From positions 1 through 51,582 of the forward strand of contig JADLCR010000033.1 in assembly GCA_020847095.1 (NCBI GenBank): a stretch of 51,582 nt of DNA, written 5' to 3'. This stretch comes from Oligoflexia bacterium (lineage in GTDB: Bacteria > Bdellovibrionota > Bdellovibrionia > JABDDW01). The notes below the pieces were generated by a model, which was not told where the DNA came from, made no database searches, and was given only the letters and a program-made list of their open reading frames with translations. Below, piece by piece: positions 17,644 through 24,310 of the stretch; position 1 is the first letter of the stretch, and each line of letters opens with the position of its first letter. A program made the position numbers and the translations under genes.

Positions 17644-17769
17644 TTAATCGGAGCCTTTGCCCAAAAGGTTGAGGTGAAAAAAATTGCTTATTGTCAGACC
17701 ATAAAGAACAAAACCGGCTGCGATGGTGAGCATCAGCCAAAATTTAGACCAACTTTGTGCATCATTCAT
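17644..17769 (-). CDS. Small predicted membrane protein, 41 aa
   Basis: An ORF starting MNDAQSWSKFWLML with one clear transmembrane segment (residues 11-27), a short loop and a C-terminal GKGSD. The amphipathic start, the central hydrophobic helix and a clean stop resemble real small membrane proteins. A GAGG lies only two bases before the ATG, too close for an ideal ribosome site, and the frame is open a further 17 codons upstream without another good start. It converges with the FAD oxidoreductase gene. No family is recognised. Confidence 0.45.
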   Translation of the reverse strand: MNDAQSWSKFWLMLTIAAGFVLYGLTISNFFHLNLLGKGSD

Positions 17770-17876
17770 CGCCTCGATTAAGTTCAGCTTCCTCTTTGGT
17801 TGTGATTCTGAAAAGGATTACCGAAAGCTCGCTCCTTTAATTCGATGGCGCTACTGTGTCGAACTTGATTAGCGAG

Positions 17877-17980
17877 GTTGAACGCCTCCTAGGTCAATGT
17901 ACGGGAACTAGAGATAATGCTTTTCATCGGGTAGCTAATGCGTTCAGGAGTTTACACTCCTCGACTAGATGGAGGCGCTA
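17877..17980. other. Nested inverted repeats, possible structured RNA or transcript end
   Basis: CGCCTCC (17883-17889) pairs with GGAGGCG (17971-17977). Between them AGGAGT-TTAC-ACTCCT (17946-17961) is a perfect 6-bp hairpin. This lies directly downstream of the 52-aa minus-strand ORF. There is no T tract, so it is not a standard terminator. Confidence 0.25.
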
Positions 17981-17991
17981 GATCTGTTTTA

Positions 17992-18150
17992 TTAAATTTC
18001 AAAAGCTCGCCAAAGAATTGTGGCACATCTAAAGCGAACAAATGGCTTGAGTTCGCCGTTGCACATCTTATTGGCGGCATTAAGTGATTCGGCATTAGCA
18101 ATCGGATATGTTCTTGTCCAAAACATCAAACGAACTAACAAACGATACAT
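17992..18150 (-). CDS. Small hypothetical protein, 52 aa
   Basis: AAAGGAGG seven bases before the ATG is the strongest ribosome site in this part of the window. It is followed by an open frame of 52 codons. The product begins MYRLLVRLMFWTRTYP, a basic amphipathic stretch, and has a short cysteine-containing C-terminal half (MCNGELKPFVRFRC). No family is recognised. The sequence around it is otherwise gene-free for over a kilobase, next to repeats and a tRNA-like fragment. It could therefore belong to mobile DNA or be a leftover of a larger gene. Confidence 0.5.
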   Translation of the reverse strand: MYRLLVRLMFWTRTYPIANAESLNAANKMCNGELKPFVRFRCATILWRAFEI

Positions 18151-18229
18151 AAATAGCCTCCTTTATGGTTGAAAGAAGAGGCTCTAAGAAACCCGAATAG
18201 AACCACGAGTGAAAAACGACAAAAAATCA

Positions 18230-18260
18230 AAGTAGCAAAAAAAGTAGCAAGAAGTAGCAA
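18230..18260. repeat. Three direct repeats AAGTAGCAA
   Basis: Copies at 18230-18238, 18242-18250 and 18252-18260 (spacing 12 and 10 bp) lie in A-rich DNA, 125 bp left of the 63-bp repeat. Short, roughly one-helical-turn direct repeats beside a tRNA-derived sequence resemble arm-type binding sites of tyrosine integrases or iterons. Confidence 0.5.
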
Positions 18261-18385
18261 AGCTATGAAATTTCGCGAAGCTTTGCAAAATAATCAGGCA
18301 GATGGTGCCAAACTCTTTTCAGTGTTTTCAATAAGTTAGAAAGATTCAAAAAATTTAGAAAACCGCTATCGCAATAAAAGAAAAG

Positions 18386-18448
18386 TGGGGCGACCGACGG
18401 GGTCGGCCACTGCGCTCTTCGCCTCCAAGCTCATCGCTGCGTAGCCTC
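18386..18448. repeat. 63-bp perfect direct repeat, copy 1 (tRNA-His tail)
   Basis: This sequence is identical over 63 bp to 30576-30638. Its first 17 bases (TGGGGCGACCGACGGGG) are identical and in the same orientation as the last 17 nt, including CCA, of the tRNA-His gene (30889-30905). It continues into a longer palindrome-rich element that copy 2 lacks. Confidence 0.85.
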
Positions 18449-18460
18449 TCCTCGCTCGCT

Positions 18461-18515
18461 CAATCAGGCGTCGTGCCTGATTGCCCGTGTCAAACGCTCC
18501 CAAGCGTCGCGTTTG
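18461..18515. repeat. Palindrome-rich continuation of the tRNA-tail element
   Basis: CAATCAGGC (18461-18469) and GCCTGATTG (18475-18483) form a perfect 9-bp stem with a 5-nt loop. CAAACGC (18491-18497) pairs with GCGTTTG (18509-18515), and inside it ACGCT pairs with AGCGT (18494-18507). The arrangement suggests a structured intergenic repeat family rather than coding DNA. Confidence 0.55.
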
Positions 18516-18552
18516 CCGCGGTCGCTTGCTCGTTTCGATCCCCGCGGTAACT

Positions 18553-18590
18553 CACAAAAAACAAAAAAGCCCATCACTTCGTGATGAGCT
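18553..18590 (-). terminator. Rho-independent terminator, minus strand
   Basis: Read on the minus strand, GCTCATCAC-GAA-GTGATGGGC is a 9-bp stem (one G:T pair) followed by TTTTTTGTTTTTTG. It lies immediately downstream of the tRNA-like 3' fragment at 18601-18626, as expected for a terminator of a former tRNA transcript on that strand. Confidence 0.8.
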
Positions 18591-18600
18591 TCTTTGTTAT

Positions 18601-18626
18601 TGGGGCGTCGGACGGAACTTGAACCC
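18601..18626 (-). other. tRNA-like 3' fragment (T arm, acceptor strand, C73, CCA)
   Basis: On the minus strand this reads as a T loop (TTCAAGT), T-stem 3' strand (TCCGT), acceptor 3' strand (CCGACGC), discriminator C73 and CCA. C73 is characteristic of tRNA-His. The T-stem 5' strand no longer pairs properly and no D or anticodon arm follows, so it is a fragment. It differs from the intact tRNA-His at several paired positions and thus comes from another tRNA copy. Such 3' ends are typical remnants of integration sites. Confidence 0.6.
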
Positions 18627-18777
18627 CTGAAATCATGTGAAATATGATGAAAGTCGTTGAATACTCCTGAAAGCTGGGTTTTGTTATACTTTTAAGAGAA
18701 CTCTGTAAGAAAATATCGATTTATTTAAGTGATTGATAATCCGAGATATTTTGTTTTTTCCTTACGCATACGCAAAA

Positions 18778-20043
18778 TTATAGCCAAAAGAAAATAGCGG
18801 CGATCAGCGTGGGACCTAGGGCCCATTTAAACAGTTCAATTGGATTTATGCCCTCTTCCCCAAAAGAGGAGTTTAGAATCCCATATCCTGCTGGATTGGG
18901 TGCGTTTGCGATCACCGTAAGCCCACCACCAACAACGCTTCCAGCAACAAGAGCATATTTGGAGACATCAGGAAGATGAGGAACCTGTGAACCTAGGTAT
19001 GTGAGAGCGGCGTTGTCCGTAATGGCTGTTAACCCTATAGCTCCAAGATAAAGAGGCAAAACATCAAGCTTTGACAAAAGAGGTTCAAGCCACCATCGCT
19101 GTGGCCCTCCAAGCACAACAAGCCCCCCTAGAAAGAAACCCACCAGAAGCCCTTCTTTTATTTTTATATCTTCTTGGTATTCCTTGGTCACTGTCGTCAG
19201 TCCCAAAAAGAACAAAAAGATCCCTGCAAAGACGGTCATGTGATGGGAATTGACGACAATTAGAGCCAAAAACAGTAAATGCACGACACTAATCCAAACA
19301 GGGATAGGCTTAACATTTGATTGATTTGAATTTTCCCATGTTAGAAAAAGCAGCTCTTTGCGAAATAAAAATACCGTAATTATTGTTGCTGCAAGAATGG
19401 CCAGCAATGCCCGCCAACCGAAGTTTTGCATCATAAAAGCCAGATCCCAATTCCATTTTCCTGCCACCATAACAACAGGTGGCGCTGCGTAAGGAGTGAG
19501 AGTTCCACCGATAGACACATTGACGAACAAAAGACCGAGGGTGCCGTACATCATCCGTGATGACATGCGCCTTTTATAAAAACGATTTAAAATGATGAGA
19601 GCTGTTACGGTCATCGCGGCCGGTTCAGTGATGAAACTTCCTAACAGAGGACCTAATACAAGTGTCGAAGCATAAAATGCCAAAGGTCTTGGTAAGGGCA
19701 ATAGCTTTGAGACATTCTCGATGAGCTGCTCAGCTATCACCAGAATGGGTTTGCATGAACACACCGTCATGATCACAAAAACAAATGCGGGCTCTGTAAA
19801 ATGCCTGCTTTCTAGGTAGTGAATAGCTTCTTCTGAGCCATGTCCAGTGGCAATAAACAATAGGTAGAGGCCAGCCCACAATCCAAACACGACCTCTACT
19901 TCCCCTACGAGATGAAAAAGGTTCTCTCCCACTGAACCCTCAGGGTATTTGTTCGCCATATGTTGGAACTGCTTCACAGAAAATGTGTGGAGTATGGCTA
20001 GGGCGAAAAATACTGTAGCTGCAATTTCTTGTGTTAAAGTCAA
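18778..20043 (-). CDS. Putative Na+/H+ antiporter (PF07399 type)
   Basis: A 421-aa polytopic inner-membrane protein with about ten hydrophobic segments. The signature stretches GSFITEPAAMTVTALI, SIGGTLTPYAAPPVVMVAG and the C-terminal ITDNAALTYLGSQVP, followed by VANAPNPAG-like sequence (VIANAPNPAGYGIL), fit the predicted Na+/H+ antiporter family within the ion-transporter superfamily. Acidic and Asn/Pro residues in two inverted halves would form the ion site. The upstream gene on the same strand, 10 bp away, encodes a LysR regulator resembling NhaR, which controls sodium antiporters. The two form an operon, and regulation by Na+ is a reasonable inference. Confidence 0.8.
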   Translation of the reverse strand: MTLTQEIAATVFFALAILHTFSVKQFQHMANKYPEGSVGENLFHLVGEVEVVFGLWAGLYLLFIATGHGSEEAIHYLESRHFTEPAFVFVIMTVCSCKPILVIAEQLIENVSKLLPLPRPLAFYASTLVLGPLLGSFITEPAAMTVTALIILNRFYKRRMSSRMMYGTLGLLFVNVSIGGTLTPYAAPPVVMVAGKWNWDLAFMMQNFGWRALLAILAATIITVFLFRKELLFLTWENSNQSNVKPIPVWISVVHLLFLALIVVNSHHMTVFAGIFLFFLGLTTVTKEYQEDIKIKEGLLVGFFLGGLVVLGGPQRWWLEPLLSKLDVLPLYLGAIGLTAITDNAALTYLGSQVPHLPDVSKYALVAGSVVGGGLTVIANAPNPAGYGILNSSFGEEGINPIELFKWALGPTLIAAIFFWL

Positions 20044-20053
20044 TGTTTGGTCC

Positions 20054-20995
20054 TTAAGTTTCAGTCAATTTTTTGAAGGCGTCTTCAAAAACCGCCTGCA
20101 TTTCAGGAAAAATAGGATCCGAAAGATTTTTTTTGCTGATTAAAAGCCAGAGACTTTCTTTCCAAAACCCATGTGGTAGACCCGCAATTTTAACTTTTCC
20201 CTCTTTCAACTCATTTTCGATATAAGGGAATGGCAAAAAGCTTGCACCTATCCCGTCTGTCACAGCGCGAATGAGCACTGCCAAGATGTCAGCCTCAAAA
20301 ACGATGTTGGCGCTTATTTTTTCTTTTATTAGAAAATCATCTATCTCTTTGCGAAGATTCAATTTACTTGAAGGGAGGGCCAACCCAATTTCATGATTTG
20401 TCAACGCTTCGATACAGCCTTTTGCAGTCACCGGAGTTTTATTTCCTCTGTACGAACGCGGTACAGCAAGCACGACTGGCATTTCTGCCCGAGCCAGGGG
20501 AAAAACATACTCATCTTCAGTAGCCTCATTGGAAAGAACCAAATCCAAAGCGCCTTCACTGAGTTGAGTTATGAGTCCCCGATGGTTTGTCGAAACCACA
20601 CTGAATCTTTTGGCATCAACTGGAATCTTGTCATGAAATATTGAACTGATAAATGGCACACAAAATGGTCGTTCGATCTCTTCTGACAATCCTATGCGCA
20701 AAGATAACTTTGATTCATTCGTTGATGGAGTCAGTTCACTGAGCATGACCTCACAGGTCTCAAAAATCTGTTTTGTAAAATAAAATAAATGGGTCCCTTT
20801 TTCAGTGAGGTCCAAGTTCCGGGTGGAACGATCAAAAAGCGTGAGATCCAATTCATTTTCTAACTGTTTGAGCTGTGCACTAAGCGCAGGCTGACTGATC
20901 AGCAATTCTTTTGCTGCCGTCACAACATTTTTCTTACGGACAAAAGTATGGAAATAAAAAAGACGGTTTAAATTGAGGTTACGCATATAACCCAT
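20054..20995 (-). CDS. LysR-family regulator, NhaR-like
   Basis: A 313-aa LysR transcription regulator. The N-terminal winged helix (about 5-65) contains NLNRLFYFHTFVRKKNVVTAAKELL in segments, then SQPALSAQLKQLENELDLTLF, with the FYFH and VVTAA features of the NhaR branch. The C-terminal effector domain runs from about 95 to 300. It lies directly upstream of the antiporter gene and is separated by about 60 bp from the divergent TPR/LysM operon, so it could regulate both sides. Start is MGYM at 20995; the ATG at 20986 is equally possible and no ribosome site decides. Confidence 0.85.
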   Translation of the reverse strand: MGYMRNLNLNRLFYFHTFVRKKNVVTAAKELLISQPALSAQLKQLENELDLTLFDRSTRNLDLTEKGTHLFYFTKQIFETCEVMLSELTPSTNESKLSLRIGLSEEIERPFCVPFISSIFHDKIPVDAKRFSVVSTNHRGLITQLSEGALDLVLSNEATEDEYVFPLARAEMPVVLAVPRSYRGNKTPVTAKGCIEALTNHEIGLALPSSKLNLRKEIDDFLIKEKISANIVFEADILAVLIRAVTDGIGASFLPFPYIENELKEGKVKIAGLPHGFWKESLWLLISKKNLSDPIFPEMQAVFEDAFKKLTET

Positions 20996-21057
20996 TCTTA
21001 TATGTCCGGTCAGAAATATCTATTTTATTTTTTTAATACGAGGCCGAAAAATGAATT

Positions 21058-22395
21058 ATGAAAAGTATAAAAAAGGTTTTGATATTATGTTCTCTACTTT
21101 TGTCATTTCATGCTTATGCATTAGATGATTCAAAAAAGCTAGACCTAGCTGAAAGTCTAATTGAAAGTTACGACTGTCCAGAGGCTGTAAGAGTTTTAAG
21201 TGATCTTCTCATTGATACTTCAGTCAACGACAAAGCCGTCACTCTAACCTTGAATTGTCTCTTTAAAATGAAGAAGTTTGACAAAGCGATCACTATCGCC
21301 CGCAACTTTCTTGTGACACATCCATTTCATCTTGAATCTCGTGTTGGAATTATTAAATCACTTCTCTCATTAAATCAAAAGGATACTGCCCTTGAAGAAG
21401 CTGAAATACTTTTTAAAATGCATGGCCAAAATGCAAATGCAGTTACTTTATACACCGGTCTTTTAGCCGATAAAGATTTGATTCAAGCTATAAAAACTTT
21501 AGATGAATATCATGCTAAAAATAAGGATACGGGTGTCACACGACTACTATTAGCTGAATTATATATTAAAGAAAGGCAATTTACTTCTGCCCTTGATGAA
21601 CTGAAGCGCGCTCAAAGCATTGGCCCACTATCTGAGAAGATCTACGTTCGACTTTCAGAAGCTTATTTAGGTCTTTCTCAATTTGATAAAGCCCTAGAAA
21701 ACATAAAATTTGCAACAAAACTAGCGCCAGAGGTACCTGAGTCGTACATCGAATGGAGCAGGATCTATTTTTCCATGGGGAAAATGGATGCGGCAAAAGA
21801 TATTTTATCCTCAGCCTTAGACCAAGTTTCTAATAGAGGGCGTAGCAAAATCTTAGTGCAATTGGCACGTTTTCAGTTGCAGCAAGGGTTATATCAATTA
21901 GCTCGTGAAACTTTATCCAGTGCCAAAAAAATTTCTCCTCATCAAAATATAATTCCGTATCTCACAATAAGAAGTTATTTGCTAGAGAACGATTTTGCCT
22001 CAGCTTCAAAAAATCTTGAAATTTATATAAAGGAGCACCCATCTCATAATTGGGCCATTCTTGCACGAGCACGAATTTTAAAAACGACCTCTAGTGAGGA
22101 TGTAGTTGCTGCGTGGGTTAGTGACTTCTTAAGTACCTCTGAAAACCCCAATGAATTGAAAGATTTTATATCAAAAGATCAAGAAGAATCAACTGTGCGC
22201 CTTCCCGCAAGTTCGCCAAATTTCGAAAGAGTAAAAGTGGGCGATACTCTTTACGGAATCTCTAGAAGGGTCTTTGGACGAACTCGATATTGGAAATCAA
22301 TATATGAATGGAATCGTAATGTTCTATCAGACCCAAATATCTTGCGGGAAGGCACGTGGTTGAAGATCTGTAGGGATGAAAAATGCTTAAACTGA
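21058..22395 (+). CDS. Exported TPR protein with C-terminal LysM-like domain
   Basis: The 445-aa product has a signal peptide (residues 1-21, cleavage near AYA-L). About nine helical TPR-like repeats follow (about 25-340), for example QFTSALDELKRAQSIGP and QFDKALENIKFATKLAP. The C-terminal domain (about 391-440) has VKVGDTLYGISRRVFG and WLKI, the LysM/FimV-type peptidoglycan-binding pattern. It probably sits in the periplasm on the cell wall and organises partner proteins. It overlaps the next gene by 13 bp and opens a four-gene operon with two barrel-like proteins and a lipoprotein. Confidence 0.8.
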   Translation: MKSIKKVLILCSLLLSFHAYALDDSKKLDLAESLIESYDCPEAVRVLSDLLIDTSVNDKAVTLTLNCLFKMKKFDKAITIARNFLVTHPFHLESRVGIIKSLLSLNQKDTALEEAEILFKMHGQNANAVTLYTGLLADKDLIQAIKTLDEYHAKNKDTGVTRLLLAELYIKERQFTSALDELKRAQSIGPLSEKIYVRLSEAYLGLSQFDKALENIKFATKLAPEVPESYIEWSRIYFSMGKMDAAKDILSSALDQVSNRGRSKILVQLARFQLQQGLYQLARETLSSAKKISPHQNIIPYLTIRSYLLENDFASASKNLEIYIKEHPSHNWAILARARILKTTSSEDVVAAWVSDFLSTSENPNELKDFISKDQEESTVRLPASSPNFERVKVGDTLYGISRRVFGRTRYWKSIYEWNRNVLSDPNILREGTWLKICRDEKCLN

Positions 22396-23192
22396 TCTTG
22401 GTACTTATCCTCTACATTTTACTTGTTTCATTTAGCGTAAGAGCAAATCCGACAGATGAGATCCTAGGACCTGAGCCTACTCCACAAGCCGAGCAATTTT
22501 ATGACCGATCCATGGAGAACCAAATCGGCATCAGGCTCGCTGCTTTGGGTGGTATTGGAGCAACATCCTACACACTTACCAGTCAAGGCTATAATGTATC
22601 TCTACCGCTAACGATAAGCTACTTATGGGGTTTTTCTGGTCAATACCAGTTCCCCAAAAGTCATTTTTCAATCGCCCTCGATTACTCATCTCAGAGGACA
22701 AGCTTTGAAAACGTAAGTTCTGTATTGCCAAGCAACATTAACCTTACATCAAACTTTTATTCCGGCTACGTGCAACTCAACCTCTCACCCGAATGGGCAG
22801 TTGGGGTTGGGTATGGATATGGAGACCGGCTAGCAACACGCACATCACCTCAAGACGTTATCAGTTCTGCAGTTTTCAGAGGCCCCATGATGATGGCTGA
22901 ATATTCACATCTTTCAACGCCTCGAGATACATTTGGAGCGCGTTTTTACGCCTTTTTCCCTAACTATTATGAAGAAACATCCACGAGCTCAGGTTATTCG
23001 AATTTTTCATACAGAATGCAATTACGCCCTTATTATCGAAGACAAATTAAGCAAGATGTATTCGCGGGCGCAGGAGTTTGGATTGAATATAACTACAGCG
23101 CATTTAGCGGTACAGGGACACGACTTACAACTGATGCACGTGAATCACTATGGAAAATCTATGCACCTGTTTTCTTGGAGTTTAGCTTCTGA
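22383..23192 (+). CDS. Predicted outer-membrane beta-barrel protein, 269 aa
   Basis: Signal peptide at residues 1-21 (cleavage near VRA-N). The mature protein consists of alternating amphipathic strands rich in Tyr, Ser and Gly (for example SYLWGFSGQYQF, GYVQLNLSPEWAVGVGYGYG) and ends in a C-terminal Phe (LEFSF), the classical outer-membrane insertion signal. The size suggests 8-12 strands. It begins inside the TPR/LysM gene and its stop overlaps the following gene by 1 bp. The TPR/LysM protein may anchor or assemble it. No family is recognised. Confidence 0.75.
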   Translation: MLKLILVLILYILLVSFSVRANPTDEILGPEPTPQAEQFYDRSMENQIGIRLAALGGIGATSYTLTSQGYNVSLPLTISYLWGFSGQYQFPKSHFSIALDYSSQRTSFENVSSVLPSNINLTSNFYSGYVQLNLSPEWAVGVGYGYGDRLATRTSPQDVISSAVFRGPMMMAEYSHLSTPRDTFGARFYAFFPNYYEETSTSSGYSNFSYRMQLRPYYRRQIKQDVFAGAGVWIEYNYSAFSGTGTRLTTDARESLWKIYAPVFLEFSF

Positions 23193-23785
23193 TGAAGATA
23201 TCTATTTTTGCGATAGCACTAATAATCTTCATGTTAAGCAAAGAAGCTTTGGCCGACAGTTTTAATATTGGCATAGGGGGTACATACACTCAAATATCAC
23301 TGCCAAGTTCAACATCATCCGATATTTCAACATATAGAGGTCCCGGATATATTCTAGATGCAAGACTTAAAATAGTCCCTGTATCTCTTCGAAAAATATT
23401 TAGTTTCGATTTATTTTTGGATCTTGGCCAAGGTTTCACTAAAAATATTGGCGCAAGCGATTCGCAACAGCAAGACTACACTATAGGTGGAATAGATATT
23501 TATTATAATAGTATATTCATCGGTGCTCAATATGGCAGGGCTCACTCTTCTGTTCGCGCGAGCAGTGGAACATACTCAAATTTTAATTATGATGTCATTG
23601 GTCCGAGAGTGGGTGTCAAGATTTTTGGCGGTGATAATTTTGGGATGACACTGGCTGGTATTTATCAAACTGGTACCGCAGCCCCAGCTGCGGACAATAA
23701 CCTAACGATGTCGCAAAAAGTAAATCAATTTAGCGCAATACTCATGTTTAATTTTAAACTTATTGGAGACCGATCCACTCGATAG
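23192..23785 (+). CDS. Predicted outer-membrane beta-barrel protein, 197 aa
   Basis: Signal peptide at residues 1-21 (cleavage near ALA-D). The mature sequence has alternating strands with glycine turns (FNIGIGGTYTQISL, YNSIFIGAQYGRAHSSV) and a final barrel-like strand (FSAILMFNFKL). This is a small barrel of perhaps 8 strands. It starts at the last base of the upstream barrel gene, so the two are translationally coupled. The similar layout suggests related or partner barrels, though I do not see clear sequence repetition between them. Confidence 0.7.
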   Translation: MKISIFAIALIIFMLSKEALADSFNIGIGGTYTQISLPSSTSSDISTYRGPGYILDARLKIVPVSLRKIFSFDLFLDLGQGFTKNIGASDSQQQDYTIGGIDIYYNSIFIGAQYGRAHSSVRASSGTYSNFNYDVIGPRVGVKIFGGDNFGMTLAGIYQTGTAAPAADNNLTMSQKVNQFSAILMFNFKLIGDRSTR

Positions 23786-23793
23786 GAGCTCAT

Positions 23794-24285
23794 ATGAATT
23801 CTTACTTTAAATATACAATTTGTATTTTGATTAGTTTAATTATGACCGCATGTGGTAACCCATCGGTCGAGTATAATCCAGAAGGCTCAACATCTTCTGA
23901 TATTCCAGAGACAGTTCTCACTTTATTCTCTGATGCCGCAGGTGTGACAATGACAAATGCAGCTGCTGCGGGCACAGAACTAACCGGGAATATCTCAAGA
24001 GCTTATATAGATCTTTCATCCTATACGATGATCCGAGGTCAATTCTCTTCCTCATTAGCTTCTGCCACCATAAATTGTCGAATTGAATATTCAACTAATA
24101 ATGGAGGATCATGGTCCACGCTCGTACCAAATTTTGCGGCAGCCGCTGTGGCAAATGCCCACAATAATTCAGCTTGGGTAGAAATACCTGACGCAGCGAA
24201 AACAGGGGTCCTTCTAAGAGCACTCACTGTCGGCGATGGTGTTTTGGACCCAATAATCAAATATGTACGCATAGGATTCTATTAA
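23794..24285 (+). CDS. Predicted lipoprotein, 163 aa
   Basis: A lipoprotein signal peptide with lipobox IMTAC (Cys20) is followed by Gly-Asn, so outer-membrane sorting is plausible. The mature part is a beta-sandwich-like domain rich in Ser, Thr and Ala (RAYIDLSSYTMIRGQFSSS, IEYSTNNGGSW), resembling carbohydrate-binding or galactose-binding-like folds, without diagnostic residues. AGGAG lies six bases before the ATG. It is the last gene of the TPR/LysM-barrel operon and converges with the GH15 gene 25 bp away. Confidence 0.75.
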   Translation: MNSYFKYTICILISLIMTACGNPSVEYNPEGSTSSDIPETVLTLFSDAAGVTMTNAAAAGTELTGNISRAYIDLSSYTMIRGQFSSSLASATINCRIEYSTNNGGSWSTLVPNFAAAAVANAHNNSAWVEIPDAAKTGVLLRALTVGDGVLDPIIKYVRIGFY

Positions 24286-24310
24286 CAAAAATTATGGAAA
24301 TAAGTTATTA

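Noticed and set aside
18601-18626. tmRNA 3' end
   Set aside because: C73 and the acceptor pattern do not fit tmRNA and no tag-peptide region lies upstream on the minus strand.
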